From JBJKPP01 sp046706145 (GTDB taxonomy: Bacteria; Bacteroidota; Ignavibacteria; Ignavibacteriales; Ignavibacteriaceae): a stretch of 26,498 bases of DNA. The position numbers and the translations under genes are program-made. Shown here one piece after another: positions 7,817 to 16,830 of the stretch (the first letter of the stretch is position 1; every line of letters begins with the position of its first letter). The DNA is taken from the NCBI GenBank assembly GCA_046706145.1, contig JBJKPP010000168.1, positions 1 through 26,498 of the forward strand, read 5' to 3'. A model generated the notes under the pieces. That model had not been told where the DNA came from and searched no databases. It saw only the letters and a list, made by a program, of their open reading frames with translations.

Positions 7817-9109
7817 CTAATTTTGATTTGAAGTAATGTTGGGAGAATTCTTCTCGATCCTTACGTCAGAGCCATCGCTTAATTCTCTTGCTATAGCTCT
7901 ATAACTTCCGCTAACAACCTCTTCCCCGCCTTTAAGTCCGGATGTTATCTCGATATAGTTGTTATCGCTTATGCCTGTCTGAACGGAAACAGATTTCACC
8001 TTATTGTTTTTGACCACAAAGACTATCTCTTGAGGTTTTTTGTTTATAACACTTGGTTTAGTAGTTCCGCTGCTGTTTTTATCTGCATTTTGGTCAATTT
8101 GATTAGTGCCCATTTCTGACCTAGCTGTAACACTTTGAATTGGAACCGAAATAACATTATCTTTTGTTTGAGTACGTATATCCGCATTACAGGACATTCC
8201 AGGACGCATTCCCGGATCAATGTCCATTAGTTTAATCTTAACAGTGAAATTTACTACTTGCTCCTGTGTCCCTGACCCTTGTGTAACGGCACTATTTCCA
8301 ATTTCTGTAACAATTCCCTTAAAGATTCTGTCGCCATAAGCATCGATAGTTACGTTTGCCGTATCACCTTTAGCAACTAAAACTATATCGTTTTCATCCA
8401 CATTGACTACTGCCTCCATGGTTTTCAAGTCAGCTACAGTCATCATATTTGTACCCTGGCTGTATCCGCTTCCCAGAACTCTATCTCCGAGATGAACATT
8501 TAATTGTGTAACTGTTCCATTCATTGGCGATATGAGTGTTGTCTTTGATACTTGCTCAACTGCTGCTGCAAGCTGGGCTTCGTTTTGTTGGACATTTGCT
8601 TCTGCTGCATCATAAGAAGCCTTTGCACTTTCATAGCTGCTTTTGGCAGATTCGAGATCTGCATCGCTTTCTAATTTTTTGTCGTAAAGCTGTTGTGTTC
8701 TATCATAAGAAGATTTCTGCAAACTTAATTGTGCTTTATACATAGCCGCATTAGCTTTTGCTGCTTGTAAAGTAGCTTGAACACTTTGTTGATCGGCAAT
8801 ATATTGCTTCGCGTTTATCTTCACTAGCAACTGTCCTGATTTAACCTTATCTCCTTCCTTTACGGGAAGTTCTACTATTTCACCTGTGACTTCAGGGGAT
8901 ATAGTTACCTCATTCTCTGCATCTAATTGACCTGTTGCAGAGACAGTTTGAGTGATAGTTCTTCTCGATGCTTTCTCAATCTGAACGGGAATAATTTCTT
9001 TTTTGCTTCCACCAAATAATCCCATATATAACAATGCCAGTAGTACTACGCCTAAAACACTAAAAATTATGATTTTCTTTTTAGACTTTTTCTTTTTGCC
9101 ATTTGCCAT
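7817..9109 (-). CDS. HlyD/MacA-type membrane fusion protein
   Basis: A 430-residue periplasmic adaptor that would link the ABC permeases to the outer-membrane channel. A very basic N-terminus (KKKKSKKK) and one helix (about residues 12-30) anchor it in the inner membrane. Next come the half-lipoyl motif ISPEVTGEIVELPVKEGDKV (about 68-87), a long Ala/Gln-rich coiled-coil hairpin (about 100-185), the second lipoyl half, and a beta-barrel with GMRPGMSCNADI. A polar Asn/Ser-rich insertion (about residues 335-355) interrupts the C-terminal region and looks like a flexible loop. AGGAG at 9118-9122 supports the start. It lies 26 bases after the TolC-like gene. Confidence 0.93.
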   Translation of the reverse strand: MANGKKKKSKKKIIIFSVLGVVLLALLYMGLFGGSKKEIIPVQIEKASRRTITQTVSATGQLDAENEVTISPEVTGEIVELPVKEGDKVKSGQLLVKINAKQYIADQQSVQATLQAAKANAAMYKAQLSLQKSSYDRTQQLYDKKLESDADLESAKSSYESAKASYDAAEANVQQNEAQLAAAVEQVSKTTLISPMNGTVTQLNVHLGDRVLGSGYSQGTNMMTVADLKTMEAVVNVDENDIVLVAKGDTANVTIDAYGDRIFKGIVTEIGNSAVTQGSGTQEQVVNFTVKIKLMDIDPGMRPGMSCNADIRTQTKDNVISVPIQSVTARSEMGTNQIDQNADKNSSGTTKPSVINKKPQEIVFVVKNNKVKSVSVQTGISDNNYIEITSGLKGGEEVVSGSYRAIARELSDGSDVRIEKNSPNITSNQN

Positions 9110-9135
9110 TTATATAACTCCTATAATTTAAATTT

Positions 9136-10491
9136 CTAATTTTTTTCATATTGCTGATAGTTCAAAGTACCAATTAAGTATTTTAATTGCTCACTTAACT
9201 GCACGAAAGAAAACTCAGAATTAATGTAAGTACCTTCAGCAGATGTATAGTTGGAACGGGCCTGCAAAACATCAAGTATTCTTGCCGAACCTAATTTATA
9301 TTTCTCAGATTGTATTTCTAAATTTTCTTTCCCAGCTTTAACAGTTTTTTCACTAACAGATAACGAAGTTTTAGCAGCCTGTAAGTCCAGGTATGTTTTT
9401 TGTATATTTTGGATAATTTGTCTTTGCAAATTATCAAGGTCAACCTTGTCGTTCTCTGCAGCTACTTCTGCTTGTTGTACTTGGTTACTAACTGAAAAGT
9501 TCGAAAAGATTGGAATATTGAGAGACAACCCTAATGAATATGTTCTGGAACGAAAAAGATCATTCACATTATTGACATTAGTATAAAAATCACCGCTTCC
9601 AGTCAAAGTTGGGAAATAACCGGATTTTGCAATTGTGATTTGATTGTATGCCCCCTCAAGATTATACTTTGCGCTTAAATAATCATATCGGTTAGTTAGT
9701 GCATTATCAACAAGTACAGAAAGCGAATCAAACTGTATATCTAAATTCTTGTTAAGTAGCGTTTGATCTTCACTTGTTAGTGAGTCTGGAAACGCATAAT
9801 TCTCTAAAACATTCAAACCCAAGTAATAAAGAAGATTTCCTTTGGCCGTCTCAAGATTGTTCTTAGCCTGAACCAAAGACAACTCGGCATTACCCTCTTG
9901 AACTTGCTGCGCATATAGGTCTGCAAGAGTTGCAGCGCCAAGTTTATTCTGTTCTTCTATGGTTTCCAAATTCTTTTTATTCCAGGCGACATCACCTTCA
10001 TTCACCTTCAGTTGCTGTTGTGCGTTTATAACACTATAATATAAGCTCATCGTTTGAAAAACTACATCTTGTTTTGCCCTTTCCAAAGTTAGACGTGCCG
10101 CTTTCAAATCGTTTTTACTCTTTGCAAGTTGTGCAAAATTAGAAAGTCCATCAAAAAGTGTTATACCGGTGCTAACGTCGGCGCTGTAAGTTCTTGACTG
10201 AGAAGTGGAGGTAGGGACTGTAAGGACTGAGCCAAAAAGGTTTATTTCATGTGCTGCTTGGGTTCGTGTACTCGACCAACCGAAACTGCCGCTAGCGCTC
10301 AAGCTAGGCAAAAAATTCCCATAAGAAGCTAACACTCCAGACTCGTACCCTGAAATGTTGTTTTGTGATTTCTGCAAATCTGGGTTTCTCTCCAAGGCAA
10401 TTTGAATAGCCTCTTTTAATGTTAATACTTTTTGTGGGAATGCTAGTTGGGAGATTAAAAATATAAATGTGAGTGTTAGAATTCTATACAT
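9136..10491 (-). CDS. TolC-family outer membrane efflux protein
   Basis: A 451-residue protein with an N-terminal signal peptide (hydrophobic residues 4-17, likely cleaved after about A17-F18-P19) and two related OEP repeats rich in coiled-coil heptads. These include the start KEAIQIALERNPDLQKSQNN and the second-half KYKLGSARILDVLQARSNY segment typical of the family. It should form the trimeric outer-membrane duct for the ABC exporter encoded downstream. It is the first gene of the operon, so the promoter is expected in 10492-10700. Only a weak ribosome site (GGTATAGCG before the ATG) is visible. The substrate of the pump cannot be deduced; peptides, lipids, macrolide-like compounds and siderophores are all possible for the family. 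Confidence 0.92.
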   Translation of the reverse strand: MYRILTLTFIFLISQLAFPQKVLTLKEAIQIALERNPDLQKSQNNISGYESGVLASYGNFLPSLSASGSFGWSSTRTQAAHEINLFGSVLTVPTSTSQSRTYSADVSTGITLFDGLSNFAQLAKSKNDLKAARLTLERAKQDVVFQTMSLYYSVINAQQQLKVNEGDVAWNKKNLETIEEQNKLGAATLADLYAQQVQEGNAELSLVQAKNNLETAKGNLLYYLGLNVLENYAFPDSLTSEDQTLLNKNLDIQFDSLSVLVDNALTNRYDYLSAKYNLEGAYNQITIAKSGYFPTLTGSGDFYTNVNNVNDLFRSRTYSLGLSLNIPIFSNFSVSNQVQQAEVAAENDKVDLDNLQRQIIQNIQKTYLDLQAAKTSLSVSEKTVKAGKENLEIQSEKYKLGSARILDVLQARSNYTSAEGTYINSEFSFVQLSEQLKYLIGTLNYQQYEKN

Positions 10492-10544
10492 CGCTATACC
10501 TGAATTTTTGTTCTAAAACAGTTTGATTCTAAGACGTTTAACTT

Positions 10545-10561
10545 ACCTGCAGTAAGCAGGT
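10545..10561. promoter_or_regulatory. short inverted repeat upstream of the export operon
   Basis: ACCTGC (10545-10550), AGTAA spacer, GCAGGT (10556-10561), 54 bases before the TolC-like start. No T tract follows in either direction, so it is not a convincing terminator for cca. Its position would suit an operator for a repressor of the exporter. The remainder of 10492-10700 is AT-rich without a recognisable gene. Confidence 0.25.
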
Positions 10562-10700
10562 TACTATAATTTGTGAATGATTTCCTCTAAAATATTGAAG
10601 GAAAAGCAATAATTTGAAACTTATATATAAACGGTAAATATATTACATATTCGGTGGAAAGTCTTAATAATTTCACTCATTTGTGAACCTAAAGTTACAA

Positions 10701-12113
10701 CTAGGAAGACTTCTTTTCAAGGAATTTGCCCTTTATCTTAAGAAGATAATCATAAGCTGATTCGTAAGTATTGCTTATTTCTCCATCTAGAATAGCATCT
10801 TCAATGGCTTTCTTAATTTCACCAACTTTCTTTGACGGTTTTATGTTACATATTTTCATAATTTCATCTCCCCTAACAGGTGATTGAAATTCCCTCAACT
10901 TGTCTTTCTCTTCTACCTCTTTAACGTTTTGCATAACTCTATCATAATTATCTAAATATTCTGAAACCTTTTCTGTGTTTTTGCTTGTAATATCAGCTTT
11001 GCACAGAGTAATTAAATCATCAAGGTCTTCGCCGGCAGCAACTATCAACCTTCTAATTGCCGAGTCCGTAACTCCCTCTTTTGCCAGAGCAATAGGTCGT
11101 AAATGCAGCCTGACCAATTTTTCCACATATTCAAGTTTGTTCATTGGAAGCCGCATCCGTTTGAAAATTGATTTCATCATACGCGCGCCCACCTCTTCGT
11201 GTCCGTGAAATGTCCATCCAACATTTTCAAAAAATCTTTTTGTGTTTGGCTTAGCTATGTCATGTACTAAAGCAGAAAACCTAAGCCAGATATTTTCTGT
11301 GACTTCAGCTATATTATCGACAACCTGACATGTATGTAAAAAAACATCTTTATGATGATAATCTTTTCTTTGTTCTACTCCGGCAAGATTTGCTATTTCA
11401 GGGAAAACAACCTCCATAACTTGAGAATCATATAATAACTGTAATCCAATAGATGGTTTTGGAGATGCTAAGATTTTCAGGAATTCATCTGTAATTCTTT
11501 CTTGTGAAATAATATTTAATCTTTCTCTTAGTTCATACGAAGCTTTCATTATACTTTCATCAACTCTAAATTGTAATTGAGAAGCAAATCTAAAAGCTCT
11601 TAATATTCTCAGCGGGTCATCATTAAAAGTGATAAAAGGATCTATTGGGGTTTTTATAATTTTTTCTTGTAAGTCAGATTTGCCATTATATTTATCAATC
11701 AGAGTTCCAAAATCCTTTCCGTTAAGCGAAACAGCAAGGGTGTTAATTGTAAAATCTCTTCGCTGAATATCTTCCTCAAAAGTAGCCGGAGAGACAACTG
11801 GATTTCTACTGTTTCTTTCGTATGATTCTTTACGTGCACCGACAAATTCAAGTTCGTAATCTTCATATTTAAAGTGTGCTGTACCAAAGTTTCTAAACAA
11901 AGTAACATTTTGAACGCCTATTTTTATAGCAAATTGGTTCGCAAACTTAAGTCCATCTCCCACAATCAGAAAATCAATTTCATTTTTTTCTCTTTTAAGA
12001 ATCAAATCTCTTACAAAACCTCCAACTATATAAGTATCATATTTTAAATCTTCAGCCACCCCAGAAGCAATTTTTAAGAATGGATAATTTTTAAGAGATT
12101 CATTAAGTTTCAT
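10701..12113 (-). CDS. cca: class II CCA tRNA nucleotidyltransferase with HD domain
   Basis: Adds or repairs the 3'-CCA of tRNAs; a poly(A)-polymerase-like role is possible for the same superfamily. The 470 residues contain the nucleotidyltransferase motif GGFVRD (31-36), the metal-binding position EID (45-47), RRDFTINTLA (118-127), DPLRILRAFRFA (166-177) and ERITDEFLKIL, followed by an HD domain with H260, HD at 284-285 and HGHEE at 303-307. The first carboxylate of the usual DxD is Glu here. It is the last gene of the murA-led cluster, 13 bases after the AI-2E-family gene. The one tRNA gene in this window lacks an encoded CCA, which fits an organism that needs this enzyme. Confidence 0.92.
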   Translation of the reverse strand: MKLNESLKNYPFLKIASGVAEDLKYDTYIVGGFVRDLILKREKNEIDFLIVGDGLKFANQFAIKIGVQNVTLFRNFGTAHFKYEDYELEFVGARKESYERNSRNPVVSPATFEEDIQRRDFTINTLAVSLNGKDFGTLIDKYNGKSDLQEKIIKTPIDPFITFNDDPLRILRAFRFASQLQFRVDESIMKASYELRERLNIISQERITDEFLKILASPKPSIGLQLLYDSQVMEVVFPEIANLAGVEQRKDYHHKDVFLHTCQVVDNIAEVTENIWLRFSALVHDIAKPNTKRFFENVGWTFHGHEEVGARMMKSIFKRMRLPMNKLEYVEKLVRLHLRPIALAKEGVTDSAIRRLIVAAGEDLDDLITLCKADITSKNTEKVSEYLDNYDRVMQNVKEVEEKDKLREFQSPVRGDEIMKICNIKPSKKVGEIKKAIEDAILDGEISNTYESAYDYLLKIKGKFLEKKSS

Positions 12114-12126
12114 GAATTATTTCAAT

Positions 12127-13245
12127 TTATAAGACAACTGTTTTATTTGGATTTGAGCTTTCATCAACTATCAGTTCTGCTTTGTTACCCATTAGTACTG
12201 CGAGAGGTTGTAGTGGTTTTATATTTGCAAAAAGTATTTTCATTGCCGCCGCAATCGGAACGGACAAAAACATACCGGCAATACCCCAAATCCACCCCCA
12301 AAAAATTAGAGAAAGCAAAACAAAAACGGGACTTAAATCCATTTGCCTTCCGAGATAGTTTGGTTCTACAAGATTACCCATGATGTTGTGAATAATAATT
12401 AGGAGCACAGCAAATGACACTGCTTTTAACCCCAAACCGTACTGAACAAGGGAAATTAAAACAGGCAGTGTTATAGCTATAAGCGAACCAATGTTGGGAA
12501 TAAAATTTAAAATGAAGGTTAGAAGGCCCCAAATTAAAGCGAAGTCAATTCCATAAATTAAAAATAATATTGTAGCAAAGGTTCCAACTATCAAACTTAC
12601 AATCGTTTTTATTATTATATAAGATTGCAATTGAGTATTAAAACTTTGAATTGTATTATCAATTTTTTCACCTTTTGAAAGAAAAGCAATTTTGATTCTT
12701 TCTTCAAAATTCGATTTACCTAAAACCATAAAAATCCAGAAAATCATGGTAACGAAAAAATCTTTCAGAAGACTTGATATGGATGTAAATACATTTTGAA
12801 TAATTCCAGCCTTAAATAAGCCTTGAAAAATAGAAGAAAAATCCAGTTCCTTAACATTAAAATTAAACAACGCAGCCATATCTCTTAGAGTTAAATTAAA
12901 CGGTGTTAAAATATCAGTTAGAAACTTTGAGATATTATTTTCGTAAACCTGGGCTTTTTCCGGGAAGCTGCTGAAAGAAGATACAAACAAAAGTACCATT
13001 AAATAATAAATTAGAAATGTAACAATAAGAATAAAAATTAAAGACATCCACTTGGGGATTTTATGTTTTCGCAAATATTCTATTAGCGGATGGAAAAGAT
13101 AAGTTAAAAAAATTGCTATTGTAAACGGCAGCAAAATTTCCTGCAATACAATTAAAATGTAAACGACTAATGCGGCAGTAATAAATCCTAATAAATATGA
13201 TATTGCCTTTGTATAGGAATTAGCTGAACTATCAATGGTTTTCAT
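12127..13245 (-). CDS. AI-2E/PerM-family membrane transporter
   Basis: A 372-residue polytopic membrane protein of the AI-2E family exporter superfamily (PF01594). The pattern is typical: two close N-terminal helices (about 15-35 and 37-55), one at about 65-88, a soluble stretch (about 90-150), and then several closely packed helices. The segment GIDFALIWGLLTFILNFIPNIG is split here as GIDFALIWGL and NFIPNIG, both hallmark motifs, followed by MDLSPVFVLLSLIFWGWIWG-type sequence near the C-terminus. Family members have been linked to autoinducer-2 export, sodium/proton exchange and envelope functions, so the substrate cannot be fixed. Its ATG starts one base after the stop of the metallopeptidase-like gene. 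Confidence 0.88.
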   Translation of the reverse strand: MKTIDSSANSYTKAISYLLGFITAALVVYILIVLQEILLPFTIAIFLTYLFHPLIEYLRKHKIPKWMSLIFILIVTFLIYYLMVLLFVSSFSSFPEKAQVYENNISKFLTDILTPFNLTLRDMAALFNFNVKELDFSSIFQGLFKAGIIQNVFTSISSLLKDFFVTMIFWIFMVLGKSNFEERIKIAFLSKGEKIDNTIQSFNTQLQSYIIIKTIVSLIVGTFATILFLIYGIDFALIWGLLTFILNFIPNIGSLIAITLPVLISLVQYGLGLKAVSFAVLLIIIHNIMGNLVEPNYLGRQMDLSPVFVLLSLIFWGWIWGIAGMFLSVPIAAAMKILFANIKPLQPLAVLMGNKAELIVDESSNPNKTVVL

Positions 13246-13246
13246 A

Positions 13247-15469
13247 TTACTTTTCTTTTATTGTTGCTAGCAGTAGATCTTCATTTTTGTAAATCCAATG
13301 CTGCGTATCAAAATTACTTTGTAATATATTGTAAAAATTTCTATCCTGTTTATATTTTAAAGACATACTCGCAAACTTTACGGCAGTTGAAAAATCAAGA
13401 TTTCGCGCAAAATACATAGATAGTTTATATGCGGCGTAACTGCTCGAAAAATTGTTTACTGTAAATTTTTTCTCGAATACTTTCTTAAAAATATTAAAAT
13501 CTACATTTAAATTTTCGGCAAGTTCTACTAAAACCGGGATAGAGCTATAATTTATTGTATTTGAATTCAACTTTTTTAGTATATCAAACTTGGTTTTTGC
13601 TTTACCTTTTATATATTTTCCTATCAAGGTATCATTCAGAGAAAGTTCTTGACGTAGATTTGCAAGATTCAAGAACGTATAACTTGGTTTTTGATTAATT
13701 AAGTTAGAATAATTGGTGTCGGCATCTTGTGCATCCCTATCTTTGGATAACAAATCTCCTAGTGATAATTCCATGCTATAATAATAAGCCGACTTTTTAT
13801 AATTATTAATTTTAGATTCAAGCAATTCAATGGCTTTTCTCTGATTATTTAAATTAAATTCACTATAAGATAATCCTATTACTGCAGAATAATTGTTGCT
13901 GACGGATAAAATATTCTCAAATTTTCTTTTTGCTTCCTTATAGTTTTTACTCTGATAGTCGTTCCACGCAACATCAAGAGTGTTAGCTATGTATCTTGGA
14001 CATGCTTTATAAAAAATTGAAGTGCGGCCAAAGTAATAATACGCTTTATCTATAGTTGCGGTAACTGTTATAGTATCAAGAAAAGAATAATATTGTTTTG
14101 AAAGATTATCCAAGCTCTGTCCATATATCTTATTAAAATCAACGTTTGAATAAAGTTCTTTGAATTTTTTTATACCGTAATTATCTATCAAATAACTCGA
14201 AAAAGATCCTGCATAAATGTAGGAAGTAGAAGATGGTTGAACATAGAAGCCAATTGGATTTAAAAATTGACTAAAATCAGGAAGGTATTTATGTTTATAC
14301 GCTAAAGCTGCAAGATAATTCACATAATCATCGTCATAAATTGGATCTGCAGCGACTGCTGTTCCTTCAGTCAGGTAAGGATTAAAATTATCCGCAATCT
14401 TAAATGGACCAGTCCCGAAAAAACCAGCAAAACAATGTGCCAATTCATGCTTTAAAATTGAGGCGAAATCATTATAATCGATATATACTTGACGAAGCCA
14501 CGGTTTTGCAATATCCGCATTTGCAGAGCCTAATAATTCTTTTTTTTGCTCAGAGTTTAGGAACAAAAAAGAAGTAATTCTAACATCAGGTTTTATTTCA
14601 AAGAATTTTGATAGTTCTTCAAAATAATATTCATGATAAAGCACAATACACTTTATTAGGTTATCATTTAACTTGGAAGAATAATAAATTTTGAAATGGT
14701 TTGTGGTTATTTCTTTATCAAGATATTTTTTCATCCTTGCAATGTTTGTTGAAAAACCAAATACGGGGGATAAGTAAAAAAACACAACAGCTACAATCAT
14801 AGTAATCACTGTTAAGAGACTTTTACCAATTCCTTTTTTCAGAAAGATGGCCCTTGAAGTTAATAATATAACCGAACCAAAAAATATGAGATTAAGAAGT
14901 CGATAAACAATCAATCGGTACGACACTGAAATTGCTTCATCGTATATAGTTCCCGGGAAATAACCAAATATTGGATTATAGAAGTAAACTTGAGGGTTTA
15001 CATAAAATTCATATAGCGGAATGAAAAGTATCAGGATAAAAAGTAAGATGAAGAAAATTATCCGAAACTTGGGAACAATAAAACTAACCAACAAACCTAA
15101 AGCAGTGCCGACAACAATAGAAGGAAAGGTTATGACAATATAAAAAGAAAAACCCTCTATAAAAGGACAATGAATTGAAAAAAAAGATTTTATAAATATT
15201 ACTACTAATGGTAAAAGTAAAAAAAGTATATATGTAATTAAGAAATTGGAGAAGGTATTAGATACTTTTGAACACGCATAGTTTTTTACAACTGCGATAG
15301 CATATAGTCCACTTAATAAAGCAAGAAAAATTGAATTCGCAAATGAAAACTCAAAACTAAAAACGTTAGTAAGAGGAAAATTAATTAGAACCAGATTAAA
15401 GATTAAAACAAAAAATAAATATAAAAAGAGATGATTCCGGTAGGGTAATATTTTTCTTATACTTACCAC
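13247..15469 (-). CDS. seven-helix membrane protein with gluzincin (peptidase MA-like) domain and TPR-like tail
   Basis: A 740-residue protein that I cannot tie to a named family member. Residues 1-235 hold about seven hydrophobic helices (near 13-33, 43-62, 73-95, 107-130, 136-154, 185-205, 217-235). Residues 250-460 look like a peptidase MA-type metalloprotease domain: zinc motif HELAH (H341, E342, H345) and a downstream LTEGTAV with E368 as the likely third ligand. Residues 490-740 are helical repeats, TPR-like around AWNDYQSKNYKEAKRKFENIL. The metallopeptidase part should sit on one face of the membrane, most likely the periplasm; the side is an inference. The start is a GTG directly after the murA stop (TAAGTG); the next Met is near residue 246, which would lose all helices, so GTG is preferred. 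Placement between murA and other membrane genes hints at envelope maintenance. Confidence 0.75.
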   Translation of the reverse strand: MVSIRKILPYRNHLFLYLFFVLIFNLVLINFPLTNVFSFEFSFANSIFLALLSGLYAIAVVKNYACSKVSNTFSNFLITYILFLLLPLVVIFIKSFFSIHCPFIEGFSFYIVITFPSIVVGTALGLLVSFIVPKFRIIFFILLFILILFIPLYEFYVNPQVYFYNPIFGYFPGTIYDEAISVSYRLIVYRLLNLIFFGSVILLTSRAIFLKKGIGKSLLTVITMIVAVVFFYLSPVFGFSTNIARMKKYLDKEITTNHFKIYYSSKLNDNLIKCIVLYHEYYFEELSKFFEIKPDVRITSFLFLNSEQKKELLGSANADIAKPWLRQVYIDYNDFASILKHELAHCFAGFFGTGPFKIADNFNPYLTEGTAVAADPIYDDDYVNYLAALAYKHKYLPDFSQFLNPIGFYVQPSSTSYIYAGSFSSYLIDNYGIKKFKELYSNVDFNKIYGQSLDNLSKQYYSFLDTITVTATIDKAYYYFGRTSIFYKACPRYIANTLDVAWNDYQSKNYKEAKRKFENILSVSNNYSAVIGLSYSEFNLNNQRKAIELLESKINNYKKSAYYYSMELSLGDLLSKDRDAQDADTNYSNLINQKPSYTFLNLANLRQELSLNDTLIGKYIKGKAKTKFDILKKLNSNTINYSSIPVLVELAENLNVDFNIFKKVFEKKFTVNNFSSSYAAYKLSMYFARNLDFSTAVKFASMSLKYKQDRNFYNILQSNFDTQHWIYKNEDLLLATIKEK

Positions 15470-16735
15470 TTAAAATTCTGGTGTTGAGACCCTTTCAATG
15501 TCCGCACCAATTGATTTCAACTTTTCTTCGATTCGTTCATAACCCCTGTCTAAATGATAACCTCTTAGAACTTCTGTAGTTCCTTCTGCAGCGAGACCAG
15601 CCAGCACTAAGCATGCACTCGCCCTCAAATCAGTGGACATCACCTTTGCCCCAGTTAATCTTTTTACCCCTTTAATTATGGCTGTATTTTCTTTCAATGT
15701 AATATCTGCTCCTAGTCTTTGTAATTCAGCAACATGCATAAATCTATCGATATATATATTGTCAACTACAGATGCCACACCATTACTTAATGCCATGTAA
15801 GCAGTCCATTGTGCTTGCATATCAGTCGGAAATCCTGGGAAAATGGACGTAATAATATCTGTTGCTTTAATATTACCTTTATCCATATCAAGACTAATAT
15901 TTTCTTCTCTATAATTTAAGATACTGCCGCTATCTTCCAACTTTGTAAGCACTGCGTTTAAATAAATTGGTTTAATATTTCTAATTTTTAACTTCCCCTT
16001 CGTAATTGCAGCGGCGACAAGCAAAGTACCGGCTTCTATTCTATCAGGAATTGTTTCAATATTGGCAGGATGTAGATTATCTACTCCTTCTATTGTTAAA
16101 ATGGATGTGCCGATACCATCAATCTTGGCTCCCATAAGGACTAAATAATCAGCAAGATTTGTAATCTCAGGTTCTTTGGCAGCATTATTTATCACTGTTG
16201 TACCATTTGCAAGAACAGCTGCCATCAAAATATTTCCCGTAGCTCCAACAGAGGAAATATCAAAAGTGATATTTGTACCTTTGAGCTTATCTGATTTAGC
16301 AATTATATACCCTTCCACCAAATCTATATTTGCCCCCATTTTTTTTAGACCTTCTATATGAAGATTAATTGGCCTTGGTCCCCATGCACATCCGCCTGGT
16401 AATGATACTTTTGCATATCCATATTTAGAAAGAAGCGGACCAAGAACATAAACCGATGCTCTCATTTTCTTGACATGTTCATACGGAGCCACCATATTTG
16501 TTACATTTTTACTGTCAAGTTCCAAAGCATGGTTTGTAAAATTTGTCTCTACTCCAAGCTGATTAAGCAACTTTATCATGGTAAAAACATCATTCAGCTC
16601 AGGTGTATTATAAAGCGTGGTTTTACCGGAAGCTAGAATGGCAGCAGGCATGAGCGCCAAAGATGCATTTTTAGCGCCGCTTATTTCAACTTCCCCATTT
16701 AACTTATTTCCACCTTTTATGATGAATTTATCCAT
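15470..16735 (-). CDS. murA: UDP-N-acetylglucosamine 1-carboxyvinyltransferase
   Basis: Catalyses the first committed step of peptidoglycan synthesis, moving enolpyruvate from PEP to UDP-GlcNAc in the cytoplasm. At 421 residues it is of normal length. It has the N-terminal GAKNASLALMPAAILA segment with the substrate-binding Lys-Asn, the active-site loop PGGCAWGPRPINLH with catalytic C116 (the residue attacked by fosfomycin, so this form should be sensitive at the target level), FPTDMQAQW, and the C-terminal DLRASACLVLAGL. It leads a compact cluster with three downstream genes. A gap of 95 bases separates it from the upstream phosphatase gene, and only a poor ribosome site is seen. Confidence 0.97.
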   Translation of the reverse strand: MDKFIIKGGNKLNGEVEISGAKNASLALMPAAILASGKTTLYNTPELNDVFTMIKLLNQLGVETNFTNHALELDSKNVTNMVAPYEHVKKMRASVYVLGPLLSKYGYAKVSLPGGCAWGPRPINLHIEGLKKMGANIDLVEGYIIAKSDKLKGTNITFDISSVGATGNILMAAVLANGTTVINNAAKEPEITNLADYLVLMGAKIDGIGTSILTIEGVDNLHPANIETIPDRIEAGTLLVAAAITKGKLKIRNIKPIYLNAVLTKLEDSGSILNYREENISLDMDKGNIKATDIITSIFPGFPTDMQAQWTAYMALSNGVASVVDNIYIDRFMHVAELQRLGADITLKENTAIIKGVKRLTGAKVMSTDLRASACLVLAGLAAEGTTEVLRGYHLDRGYERIEEKLKSIGADIERVSTPEF

Positions 16736-16830
16736 AAAACATAATATTACTTTTCTAAGATAGGTTTTAAATTTATCAATTAAGATAAGTTAAACCAATT
16801 AAAAATGACAAGCAAAGTTAAAAGATTAGT

